A stretch of DNA of 64,000 bases, from the NCBI GenBank assembly GCA_016711505.1, contig JADJSV010000019.1, forward strand, positions 1-64,000, given 5' to 3'. This document shows, one piece after another, positions 8,003 through 16,579 of this stretch; positions within the stretch are counted from its first letter, which is position 1; the number at the start of each line of letters is the position of its first letter. The position numbers and the translations under genes are program-made. The DNA is from Bacteroidota bacterium. GTDB lineage: Bacteria; Bacteroidota; Bacteroidia; AKYH767-A; 2013-40CM-41-45. A model generated the notes under the pieces. It saw only the letters and a program-made list of their open reading frames with translations, was not told the origin of the DNA and did not search any database.

Positions 8003-9262
8003 TCATTCCAGGAATCCTTGTGGATCAGGTTTTTCAAAGCCACTTTCTTTGGTGAAATGGATGGCGTCGAAAAAAGTTTCCAGTCCTGTTGATTGAAGTT
8101 TTTGTTTTTGTGAATTCGGTGGATTGTCTGTCAACAGGCCGATCAGATATCCTTGTGCTTTCAGTTCTGTGAGCACAGGTTTTACATCGGCATATTCTTT
8201 AGTGTCGGGAACAAGCGACCGATACTTCTGGATCATATCGTAAGCAGGAAGGTGGAAAATTTCAGATAAACGATCCAGCAGATCACCACGGTTTCCTTCT
8301 TCAAGCAAACGTAAACCGGTGTCGACGAATTTTTCTTTGCTGACCTTGTCAAACTTTAATTCATCGTGCAACATTTTTAGCTTGGCAACGATCCATGGCT
8401 TTTGCGGAAAAATTGTTTCGTCTAAGTCAAAGATCACGGCCTTTAATTCAGGGCGCTTTGGAAGTGTACGGTCTTTGAGATAGGTAAATGAACGCACAGG
8501 TTTTGGTGTACTGCTTTTTGTCTCATCGTTTTTTCCGAATAATAACTGTCTGCAGAAATTATTTGCAATCTCATTCAGCGAACCGGTTGTAGCATTGATA
8601 TGATTGTGGACACTGTTGATCAGGAAATCATCCTTGTATTCAATCAGGTGAATATGAAAAATTCCACAACCTTTATTGGCTTTCAGTAATTCAATAAAGT
8701 CAGAGATCTTTTTATGTAGCTTTTCATTGATGATGATCTCACTTACAGTTACGATCGATTCTTCAATCGTTATGATCTTCCTTAAACTGATCTCACTTTC
8801 TGTTCCTGAAAAGTCAATTGCAAATTCAGCAAGGAAATGCTTTAAGCTAGGAAGTCCGGAGGCAAAAATTTCATCCATCGTTGTCTGAGAATTTCTCGCA
8901 AAATTATTTTTTGCCATGAACTCTTCAAAGTTCTCATGATAGATCAGATTTTCAATAAGTGCCGGATCTGAAATTGCAATTTTAAATTTCGAATCTGCTT
9001 TTAGCTCTGCAAGAATTGTGAAATCGTCTTCGGCAGATGGAATGATGATGTCGATCTTGTTTTTCTCACAAGCATCTATAAGAGATTTTTTATAATTACC
9101 TTCTTTCGGTCCGGGTAATCGTATGAATGAATGAGCAAGAAATTTCGCAGTGGTCTCGCTGTATTCATCCGAAATATAAATATGTACTCCATGTATTGTT
9201 TCAAGTTCTCTAATCAATGCAATGGCATTGAAGTTATTCGCAGACGTTATCAGAACATTCAT
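8003..9262 (-). CDS. Degenerate ATP-grasp-like domain fused to a truncated HAD hydrolase
   Basis: A 419-residue fusion. Residues 1-90 look like a pre-ATP-grasp Rossmann domain (NVLITSANNFNAIALIREL, IDIIIPSAEDDF). Residues about 150-260 resemble the end of an ATP-grasp domain (GIFHIHLIEYKDD), but the usual metal-binding ExNPR is replaced by NSVHNH, so ATP use is doubtful. Residues about 288-419 are a HAD phosphatase domain: motif I is DLDET (nucleophile Asp, then Asp), motif II is LLTDN, and motif III is the Lys of EKPDP. The protein then stops. Motif IV (acidic metal ligands) is absent and no downstream frame supplies it. Substrate is unknown. It is a single gene between a terminator and the protease gene. 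Confidence 0.7.
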   Translation of the reverse strand: MNVLITSANNFNAIALIRELETIHGVHIYISDEYSETTAKFLAHSFIRLPGPKEGNYKKSLIDACEKNKIDIIIPSAEDDFTILAELKADSKFKIAISDPALIENLIYHENFEEFMAKNNFARNSQTTMDEIFASGLPSLKHFLAEFAIDFSGTESEISLRKIITIEESIVTVSEIIINEKLHKKISDFIELLKANKGCGIFHIHLIEYKDDFLINSVHNHINATTGSLNEIANNFCRQLLFGKNDETKSSTPKPVRSFTYLKDRTLPKRPELKAVIFDLDETIFPQKPWIVAKLKMLHDELKFDKVSKEKFVDTGLRLLEEGNRGDLLDRLSEIFHLPAYDMIQKYRSLVPDTKEYADVKPVLTELKAQGYLIGLLTDNPPNSQKQKLQSTGLETFFDAIHFTKESGFEKPDPQGFLE

Positions 9263-9293
9263 ATTCAGAAATTATATGCTATAAATTTACTTT

Positions 9294-10785
9294 TTATTTA
9301 TATACGATATTCAGCTTTTTAATAATATCATTGGACGGGATGCAGAAGCCGATTCCTTCAACCCCTTTGGCTTTTATTTTCATGGTCGACATTCCAACGA
9401 CTTCACCTTTTTCATTGATCAACGGACCGCCACTATTTCCGGAATTGATCTTTACATCCGTTTGAATCATGTGAATGCCGTCAAAGTCACGGATACCGCT
9501 TACAATTCCTTTCGTCAGGGTAGAAGTCAGCATTTTATCCAGTGGTGTACCAATTGCAACTACGGGATCGCCATAGTCTATAGAGTCGCTGTCTGCGAGC
9601 CAGAGCCCGGGAAGACTGTCGTATTCGATTTTTAGTAATGCAAGGTCGAAATCCGGATTTGTCTTTATTACTTTAGCTTCGTGTTTCGAATTTTTATTGA
9701 TCACAATAGTGATTTTCTCTTCGCCGTCAATGACGTGATAATTTGTGACGAGGTATCCGTTTCCCGAAATAAAAAACCCGCTTCCAAAAGTTGATTTTCC
9801 TTCAACAATAATTACATTCGGACTAGAATGACGGTTGATCTCTTTGAGATTTGCAAAAGTGAGATGCGGAGGCCGACTGAGTGTGATCTCTTTTCCTACT
9901 CCAAGAATATTTATCAAATAGTCTTGTTTGGTGAGGAATTCGTAAAGAGTATCGATTGCAAGCAATTGTAATTCTGAATCATATATCAGTGAACCCAACG
10001 CATTTGTTTTCTTAGTCTTTGTCCTGTAAACAGAAGAGTGAAAATTGTATTTTGCAATGGGAGTAACAGAGTCGATTTTATTATAGATCTCCCATTCAGA
10101 ATCCATCGAACTATTTCCACGCATTTGGTAATCTTTTAAATCTGAAAAATTGAACTTTAAGTTTTTAAATTTTACTTTTATCCTGAAGCGGTACGGATAT
10201 TTTTTGATGTTCTTATCTCTATTTACAATTGTTTTAAAGTAAGAGGCACTTAATCCACGTAAATCCGGTTCATATTCCTGGTATTTTCTTTCGACCAGAT
10301 CAGCGATCTTTTTATCGCCCCATTTCATATTTTTCCCATCGATTTTCCCAATTGTTGTTGTGTCTGAAAAATCGAATCTGAAGGTATCAACAAGTGTCAG
10401 GAATGATTTATTGTCATCTCCTTTGGGAAGAACACTGCTTTTTCTTAAGACAAGAATACCGGAAGGTTCTTCTTTGCCTTCTGCAGGAATCATCTCTATC
10501 CTGCATGGTTCACATAAAAAAGACGATGCGGGAAATTGTTTGTTAGCAGAATAATGAATAAAAGCTACTTCCGAAGTATCATGATCTTTTAGTGCAATTA
10601 AAATAGTGTCTTTGTTAAATGTTGCCTTCGTAATATCAAAAAGGAGTCTTTCCGATAACCTCTTTAGCTGTATTGAGTACATTAGCACCACTGGGTTTTG
10701 TTTCTAGAAAATACTGCTTTACCTGCCCATTTGCAGAAGTATAAAAACCAAGAAGAAGCGAAGCAAAAAAAATCACTCCTTTCAT
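9294..10785 (-). pseudogene. Secreted trypsin-like serine protease with N-terminal PEGA-like domain, one frameshift
   Basis: A protease of the S1/HtrA type without a PDZ domain. The start chosen is ATG at 10785, giving a signal peptide (MKGVIFFASLLLGFYTSANGQ). A PEGA-like stretch follows (ETKPSGANV, GKTPF), then the frame shifts near 10646 in a run of five T; four T would join GKTPF to DITKATF. The C-terminal half is the peptidase: the His is in NYHVIDG, the Asp in NPDFDLALLK, and the Ser in NSGNSGGPL, so the triad is complete. It is likely periplasmic or surface exposed. The intact C-terminal ORF covers 9294-10691. The break is in a homopolymer and may be a sequencing error. Confidence 0.75.
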
Positions 10786-10977
10786 TTTCGACAAAAACAT
10801 ATTGATTAAAATTATTCCATGAAAGTAACGAAATTCTCCTAAATAAACCCGCTTTCTGCTCTTCATTTTCACCTGGTAGATATCGATAGGCGTTAACTTA
10901 GATAAAAACAAATGAATAATATTTCGTTATGTTGACTTGAGATTATTTATAAAAAATATTTTTTCAAATTAGTTTTT

Positions 10978-11391
10978 ATTTCCGTCAGCTAAAGTTTATG
11001 TAATTTGAATACGGTGAATGAAATATTCGTTGTTAATTTATAGATTTTCAGGCCCGTTAGGGCCATACTTTTGGTAACTTTTGGACCATACAAGACAGCT
11101 AAGCCCTTTAGGGGCGTACTCTTTAAACACACAGCTTTTTTCTACAAAGAAAACACAATTGTACATCAGGAATAAGCCGAATGCAATCAATATAAATTGG
11201 AACTTTTACGCAGGTAAATGAATGGACATATGAATTGTGTTCAAGAGTGCGCCCCTAAAGGGGCTTGACTTTCTCATATAGTCTGGTATTACCAAAAGTT
11301 TGGCCCTAACGGGCCTGTCACTTCTAAAGCATGTCCTTATTGTAGATTCTTGAGTTTAACTTAATGAATTTGAGCTAAAGCTGACGGAAAT
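10978..11391. repeat. Nested palindromic element, copy 1
   Basis: A non-coding dyad of about 414 bp. From outside inward the paired blocks are ATTTCCGTCAGCT (10978-10990) with AGCTGACGGAAAT (11379-11391); GGCCCGTTAGGGCC (11051-11064) with GGCCCTAACGGGCC (11302-11315); ACTTTTGGTAA with TTACCAAAAGT; GCCCTTTAGGGGCG (11103-11116) with CGCCCCTAAAGGGGC (11250-11264); and ACTCTTTAAACACA with TGTGTTCAAGAGT. The centre of about 100 nt is unpaired. A second copy in opposite orientation lies at about 60020-60386 and conserves both stems and centre. No transposase is present. The flanks 10786-10977 and 11392-11582 show no gene. Confidence 0.85.
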
Positions 11392-11582
11392 ATAGTAGAC
11401 GACATCACACTTTATTTCAATGGATAAAAAAATAATTAAGCTGACACCTATACGATAGCTATCAGAATTCATTTTTCATTTCCCCCAATATATGCTGTTT
11501 ATTCAATTACGAGTAATGCTCTCAGCTATTTCACCAACCATAATGTGACTATACATTTGTCTGAACATTAAAACTAATCACA

Positions 11583-12032
11583 ATGAAAAAATCAAGCAGA
11601 CCTTCAAGAGAAGAAGTAAAAGTTGGAAATGAAATTTTGAAAATGCAATTGAATGCAGAATTTGGAATGAACTTTCCTGAAGAATCTACAGATGCAATGC
11701 CTCCGGAACTGGAGCGTGCATGGTTGAAATCAATACAACGTTTTGAAAAAGCGTATGCAGAGAACAAGACAATTCTTTGCTATGATCTTATCGGCAGACC
11801 TGACTATACCAATGGAGAATCATTGAGTGAAAAGGCATTAAAGACAGAGTTAAAAAAATTACTTGATCTGCTGGAAGAAAATCAGATCGTTGTGGATTGC
11901 ATCAGTGATATATCAGATCTGGAAGTTTATAAATTTATCACAGAGAAATTATTCACTGAAGAAATTCTCCACATACCCGGAAGTAATATGATCTGCCATT
12001 TTACTTTTTCGGAATTTTATCCGGAGGAATGA
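11583..12032 (+). CDS. Conserved hypothetical protein
   Basis: A 149-residue soluble, acidic protein starting MKKSSRPSREEVKVGNEIL. It has no signal peptide or membrane segment. A mostly helical first half (FEKAYAENKTILCYDLIGRP) is followed by KTELKKLLDLLEENQIVVD and a C-terminal alpha/beta part ending HFTFSEFYPEE. I do not recognise a domain with confidence. It stands alone between the palindromic element and the convergent ompA-like gene, with a hairpin at its 3' end. Confidence 0.65.
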   Translation: MKKSSRPSREEVKVGNEILKMQLNAEFGMNFPEESTDAMPPELERAWLKSIQRFEKAYAENKTILCYDLIGRPDYTNGESLSEKALKTELKKLLDLLEENQIVVDCISDISDLEVYKFITEKLFTEEILHIPGSNMICHFTFSEFYPEE

Positions 12033-12040
12033 AAGAACGA

Positions 12041-12117
12041 AATTCGAGATTCGGGATTCGTAATTCGAAACCCACCATGTAGGATGGGTCGAATTACGAA
12101 TCCCGAATTACGAATTA
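12041..12117. repeat. Intergenic hairpin with ATTCG-type heptad arms
   Basis: Left arm 12041-12074 and right arm 12085-12117 are complementary and built from repeats of a degenerate 7-mer (GATTCGG, TAATTCG). The tip has CCCACC ATGTAG GATGGG. It sits between convergent genes 9 bp from each and may act as a terminator. Confidence 0.75.
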
Positions 12118-12126
12118 CAAAAAAAT

Positions 12127-13560
12127 CTATTCATTCAACTTGATCTCAACCCGACGATTGGTCGCCTTCCCCGCAGCAGTTTTATTATCCGCCGCCGGTT
12201 TAGTGTCACCAAATCCTTCAGATTGCAAACGAGCTTCGCTGATTCCTTTATTTGTAAAATAAGTTTTCACTGCAGCGGCACGACGTTTCGATAGATCAAG
12301 ATTTTTGTCGGCTTTACCAACGTTATCTGTATGTCCTTCGATTGACCAGTTTGTGTATTCGTATTCTTTCATGATGCTCACAACTGTATCAAGCCTTGCA
12401 TAAGAAACTTTTTTGATAACATCTTTTCCTGTTTCAAACTGAATTGATTTTGCAGCGAATGAAATTTTTGCTAAAACTTCTTTTTTCTTTGCTTCATCGA
12501 TTGAAGGACAGCCATTGTTTGTTTTCAATCCTTTTACGTCAGGACATTTATCGTCTTTATCTGCAACTTTATCGCCATCACGATCAGGACAACCTGCCAT
12601 TTCAGATGTTCCTTTTTGATCCGGACACTGATCTTCTGCATCTGCCATTCCATCGCCATCTTTATCAGGGCAACCTGCTAAAGTTGTAAGTCCTGCTACA
12701 TCCGGACATTTATCGTCTTTGTCTGCAATACCATCTCCATCTTTATCAGGGCAACCATTTAATTCTGATTTTCCTGCAGTAGTCGGACAAGCATCATCTT
12801 TATCAGCGATACCATCACCATCAGAATCAGGACAACCTTTGAAACTAGCAAGGCCTTTGATATCAGGACAAGCATCTTCATTATCAGCTATACCATCACC
12901 ATCTTTATCAGGACAACCCATTAATGCATCAAGACCTGCTACTGTTGGGCACTTATCATCTTTATCTGCTACACCATCTTTATCAGAATCTTTACCGCTT
13001 CCGAAACGAACTACTAATCCAAGCGTGTGGTGGAAATAATCACCCACTTTATCTTCAGATGAACCATTGTATAAAGTCTGCAGACGAATTCCGACAGTTT
13101 CCGACAACCATAAATTAGTTCCGATACCTGCATTGATAGCAAAACCACTATTGCCACCAAGTTTACTGAAGCCCGGACCAACTGCGATATATGGATCAAA
13201 GCCGCATGATGATTTTAATAAATAATCATTAGCAAGTAAATATTTTACAAGAAAATCTGCATCAGCAAAAAATTGATTTCCGTTAGCACTTGTACCATAT
13301 CTATTAATAGATGCAGCAGCAACAGATAATTCCAGAGCAAATGATTTATTCAGATTTCTTGCAATGTCTAACTTTGAAAAAGCAGGAACACTCTTGAAAT
13401 CGTTGAAGTCATAAATGCCTTTAAACATCGGATCGACAGAAGAATAGTCGACAAAATGGATTCCAAATCCAAGTAGCCATGGATGGTCTACGTTTTGGGA
13501 GTTTGCTTTTCCGGCAAATAGAAATGCCGAGCAAAAAATCAGAGTAATCAGTTTTTTCAT
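12127..13560 (-). CDS. OmpA-family protein with six thrombospondin type 3 repeats
   Basis: A 477-residue outer-membrane/peptidoglycan-linking protein. Residues 1-21 are a signal peptide (LFAGKANSQ). Residues about 25-190 form an N-terminal beta-barrel. Residues about 190-345 hold six repeats of DxDGDGIADxxDxCP, the calcium-binding thrombospondin type 3 motif. The C-terminal OmpA domain (about 360-477) has IQFETGKDVI, then EGHTDNVGKADKNLDLSKRRA, with the Asp and Arg that bind peptidoglycan, and ends NRRVEIKLNE. The architecture is standard for Bacteroidota. It is a single gene with a hairpin upstream (13698-13822) and another at its 3' end. Confidence 0.92.
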   Translation of the reverse strand: MKKLITLIFCSAFLFAGKANSQNVDHPWLLGFGIHFVDYSSVDPMFKGIYDFNDFKSVPAFSKLDIARNLNKSFALELSVAAASINRYGTSANGNQFFADADFLVKYLLANDYLLKSSCGFDPYIAVGPGFSKLGGNSGFAINAGIGTNLWLSETVGIRLQTLYNGSSEDKVGDYFHHTLGLVVRFGSGKDSDKDGVADKDDKCPTVAGLDALMGCPDKDGDGIADNEDACPDIKGLASFKGCPDSDGDGIADKDDACPTTAGKSELNGCPDKDGDGIADKDDKCPDVAGLTTLAGCPDKDGDGMADAEDQCPDQKGTSEMAGCPDRDGDKVADKDDKCPDVKGLKTNNGCPSIDEAKKKEVLAKISFAAKSIQFETGKDVIKKVSYARLDTVVSIMKEYEYTNWSIEGHTDNVGKADKNLDLSKRRAAAVKTYFTNKGISEARLQSEGFGDTKPAADNKTAAGKATNRRVEIKLNE

Positions 13561-13697
13561 ATTTGTGTTTTTTTGAATTCCTTAAATTGGGGCAACAAAA
13601 AAACAATAAATATGAGTTTGCAACAAATATGTGAGGTCAATTTTATGCGAAAGCGAGAGTAATGTGATTTTTGTCAGCAAAGTGGGAAAGAATGATA

Positions 13698-13822
13698 TGC
13701 AGGTTTACAGGTTTACAAGTTTCAGGTTTGTGACCTGCAATGTCATTACCTGGTGTATAGTATTTCGTTGATAGCGAGAATCGAGGTTTCAGATTGCGAA
13801 CTTGTAAACCTGTAAACCTGCA
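13698..13822. repeat. Intergenic hairpin with CAGGTTT heptad arms
   Basis: The left arm (13698-13730) consists of CAGGTTTACAGGTTT-type units and the right arm (13798-13822) is the complement (AAACCTGTAAACCTGCA). The loop is long, about 70 nt, with minor inner pairing. It lies between two minus-strand genes, downstream of the sugar transporter and upstream of the ompA-like gene. Confidence 0.7.
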
Positions 13823-13835
13823 AACTTCCAACAAA

Positions 13836-15467
13836 TCAATGCCCTGAAACCTGCTTATCAAAATCCAGCCCTTGTGATTTAAGAACCCCTTTGGTTTTGA
13901 GTGAATGCCATACCATGTAAGCAAAGCAGAGTAGTGGAACGATGTATGAGAAATGTGTAAAGCTCATTCCGGCAATTCCTCCTGATGATAATTTATCGAA
14001 ATCACAAATGACACCTTGAGTTGGAGGGATGATAGCGCCGCCTAAGATCATCATGATCAGAAATGCAGAACCTTGACTTGTGTATTTTCCTAAACCGGAA
14101 ATTGCAAGAGCAAATATACATGGCCACATAACTGAACATGCCAGTCCGCCACTGATAAAAGCAAACGTACTGATCTGTCCTGTCGTAAGAAGTCCAATCA
14201 ACATAGCGGCAAGACCGAAACAAGAAACGGTGAAGAGCATTTTTGCCGGTTGTTCGTTAGCATAAAAGAATGCACCGATAAGAACAAAGATACAGATCAC
14301 ATAGACATATAAATTTTCGATTTCATTTCCGCGAAGATGGTTTACAAGAAGTATCACTGCAAAAGCAACAAGTGGTACGATAACAGTGAGAAGCTGCTTA
14401 GAACTTTTCTTCAGATTAAAAACAGCAATTGCGCCTGTCCATCTGCCAACCATTAAACTTCCCCAGTATAATGAGATGAACTGTGAAATATATTTTTCAT
14501 CGAGTCCGCCGAATTCAGGTTGACGAAGCAGTGCACCCATATTGCTTTGAACAGTAACTTCCATTCCTACATAAATAAAGATAGCGATCATTCCCAATAC
14601 TAATTGCGGATATTGCATCGCTCCCCATCCTGCTTTGTTTTTTTGCGCTGCGAATAGTGCATAAAAAAGTAATCCTAAAATTACGATCAGTGAACCAAGC
14701 ACCAGATAAACTTTTTGGTGTTCGTCAAACATTGTATTGAAAAATAAAAGAACGATGGTAGGAATAGCAATCAGGAATAATACGCTCATTGCTTTCCCGC
14801 TGTTTTCAACATGTTCTTCCATTCTGATAGTCGGTAGTCTTTTACTTACCAGAAAAAAGAATGCAACTAAAAAGAATAGTCCGCCGAGAATAAGATACAA
14901 GGTACGTATCGACGAAATGGTCGCAGCTGCAGTATTTGTCAGAGCGCCGAAGAGTATTATGTGAACTACAATCGGTCCAAGTAAAGTTCCGAATGAATTG
15001 ATACTTCCCGCAAGATTAAGTCGATGTGCTCCGGTTGCCTGATCTCCAAGTGCAATTACGAATGGTTGTGCGGCGGTTTGCTGCAATGAGAAGCCAAGTG
15101 CGATGATGAAGAAACAAGCCAGCACCATTCCGAACGTTGCAGTGGTTCCCGATGCAATGAATGCAAGTGAAAATGCTCCGACCACCGACATAGAGAGTCC
15201 GATAATAATTCCGTTTTTATATCCGATACGATTCAGAATGTCTACACCGGAAAGAGCAGACATCAGATAAAGGATCAAAGAGCCGAAAAAATATGCACCA
15301 TAAAAAGATGTATCGAGTAATTGCGATTGAAACTGGTCAAGATTGAAATGTGTTTTGCAGAAAGGAATAAAAATTCCATTCGAGGCAGCAACAAATCCCC
15401 AAAAGAAGAAGACAGTGACTAAAGTCGGCAAGGCTCCTTTACTGATAGCTTGTGTAGTTTTTTCCAT
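13836..15467 (-). CDS. FHS-family sugar:H+ symporter (MFS)
   Basis: A 543-residue inner-membrane transporter of the major facilitator superfamily. The N-terminal FFFWGFVAASNGIFIPF, YFFGSLILYLMSA and the QQTAAQPFVIALG segment are typical of the fucose/glucose/N-acetylglucosamine (FHS) branch. The many hydrophobic segments fit 12 or more helices; the protein is longer than the usual 430 residues because of extra hydrophobic segments in the middle (about 230-420). The substrate cannot be told from sequence. The N-acetylglucosamine kinase-like gene at 18231 and the dehydrogenase at 16580 favour a hexose or amino sugar. It is transcribed away from those genes. Confidence 0.85.
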   Translation of the reverse strand: MEKTTQAISKGALPTLVTVFFFWGFVAASNGIFIPFCKTHFNLDQFQSQLLDTSFYGAYFFGSLILYLMSALSGVDILNRIGYKNGIIIGLSMSVVGAFSLAFIASGTTATFGMVLACFFIIALGFSLQQTAAQPFVIALGDQATGAHRLNLAGSINSFGTLLGPIVVHIILFGALTNTAAATISSIRTLYLILGGLFFLVAFFFLVSKRLPTIRMEEHVENSGKAMSVLFLIAIPTIVLLFFNTMFDEHQKVYLVLGSLIVILGLLFYALFAAQKNKAGWGAMQYPQLVLGMIAIFIYVGMEVTVQSNMGALLRQPEFGGLDEKYISQFISLYWGSLMVGRWTGAIAVFNLKKSSKQLLTVIVPLVAFAVILLVNHLRGNEIENLYVYVICIFVLIGAFFYANEQPAKMLFTVSCFGLAAMLIGLLTTGQISTFAFISGGLACSVMWPCIFALAISGLGKYTSQGSAFLIMMILGGAIIPPTQGVICDFDKLSSGGIAGMSFTHFSYIVPLLCFAYMVWHSLKTKGVLKSQGLDFDKQVSGH

Positions 15468-15602
15468 GGCGGAAGGTATTTCTTATGGATGAATATAAAC
15501 GTGTACATGAAAATTGATTTCAACAGTAACAATGTTGATATGGAAAATAATCTTCATGTTAACAGATAGGAATTGTCAGCTTTTATTATAATATTTGTAT
15601 TA

Positions 15603-16376
15603 ATGAAAAAATCTCTACTTCTCTCAGCTTTCTCTTTATGCTTGTCGGCAGCATTTGCGCAGTACGACCTGACAATTACCTACAATTCAAATTCAGGAGT
15701 GTCGAATTTGCAGACTGCAACAAAGTTATACATGCATTCAGGCGGTAATGATATGGCAGGCCCATTAGATACGACATGTTGGAATTACACAGTAGGAAAT
15801 TGGGGTGTAGATGATGGAATCGGGGAAATGGTAAGTTTAGCGGGAACAACCTGGACGATTACTATTGATCCTGTTCCATACTATAGTACTGCACCAAACG
15901 GACCGGTTACAGGTCCGGAAATTCAAAGAATGGCTTTAATTTTCAGAGATGAAACAGGCACATTGACAGGGTTTGGGGATGACGGAAATACGATTTACCT
16001 GGATCTTTCTACCGGTGTAGCTGAGCCCTATAATTCTGACGGATCACCGTTCTTTGGGATTACAACAGGAATTTCCGCAGGTGTTAATTCGTTGTCTGAC
16101 AATAAATTAGGAGTAATTAATTCACCAAATCCACTCTTAACAAATACTGTATTTACGTATAAAGTTGTTGGGAATTCTAATATAAATCTTTCTATCTTTG
16201 ACAACGCGGGTCGTTTAGTGAACACATTGATCAATGAAGAACAGACGATAGGTACGCACTACTATAATTGGGTAGGCGACGACAAAAATGGTAATTTATT
16301 GAGTAGCGGAATATATTTCTATTCCTTATCTTCGAATACTGAAAATATTAAAGGCAAACTTATTATTGTACGTTAA
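15603..16376 (+). CDS. Secreted protein with carbohydrate-module-like domain and C-terminal sorting/FlgD-like domain
   Basis: The start was set at ATG 15603, giving a signal peptide (LLSAFSLCLSAAFAQ) and a protein of 257 residues. Residues about 20-145 resemble the small beta-sandwich modules found with Bacteroidota amylases (TKLYMHSGGND, GNWGVDDGIGEMV, TWTITIDPVPYY, ALIFRDETG). The C-terminal 85 residues are a FlgD/T9SS type A-like sorting domain (LSIFDNAGRLV, SGIYFYSLSS, GKLIIVR). The role is probably surface binding of polysaccharide, an inference supported by the nearby GH13 gene. A TATTTG box at 15592-15597 lies 5 nt before the ATG, so the mRNA may be nearly leaderless. A clear terminator follows. 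Confidence 0.65.
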   Translation: MKKSLLLSAFSLCLSAAFAQYDLTITYNSNSGVSNLQTATKLYMHSGGNDMAGPLDTTCWNYTVGNWGVDDGIGEMVSLAGTTWTITIDPVPYYSTAPNGPVTGPEIQRMALIFRDETGTLTGFGDDGNTIYLDLSTGVAEPYNSDGSPFFGITTGISAGVNSLSDNKLGVINSPNPLLTNTVFTYKVVGNSNINLSIFDNAGRLVNTLINEEQTIGTHYYNWVGDDKNGNLLSSGIYFYSLSSNTENIKGKLIIVR

Positions 16377-16401
16377 TTAGGGTTAGGGTCAATAATAAGA
16401 G

Positions 16402-16430
16402 GGGATCACGTTTGTGATCCCTTTTTTTTT
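16402..16430 (+). terminator. Rho-independent terminator
   Basis: Perfect 8-bp stem GGGATCAC/GTGATCCC with a 4-nt loop followed by nine T, 26 bp after the stop of the secreted protein gene. Confidence 0.92.
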
Positions 16431-16554
16431 GTTCAGAGTTCCGAGTTCCGAGTTCAAGGTTCAAAGTTCAATGTTCAAAGTTGGCTTCGTAGGTGGCAGC
16501 CAATTCTTGACCTTGAACTTTGAACTTTGAACCTTGAACATCAAGCTTTGAACT
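16431..16554. repeat. Intergenic hairpin with GTTCAAA heptad arms
   Basis: The arms are runs of degenerate 7-mers (GTTCAAG, GTTCAAA, GTTCAAT) and their complement (TTTGAAC, CTTGAAC). The apex reads TTGGCTTCGTAG...GGCAGCCAA. It closely resembles the hairpin at 51647-51732 and shares its apex with the one at 19086-19175. Confidence 0.8.
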
Positions 16555-16567
16555 TAAAAAAAACCCG

Positions 16568-16574
16568 TACTTTC
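16568..16574 (+). promoter_or_regulatory. Possible -7 box of gapN
   Basis: TACTTTC, close to the Bacteroidota -7 consensus TAnnTTTG, ends 5 nt before the gapN ATG. If used, transcription would start at or near the ATG. No clear -33 box is visible because the hairpin occupies that position. Confidence 0.3.
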
Positions 16575-16579
16575 ACCAT

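Noticed and set aside
12719..13039. Plus-strand ORF of 106 residues opposite the ompA-like gene
   Set aside because: It is the antisense of the thrombospondin type 3 repeats; its repeats mirror theirs and it has no independent start signal.
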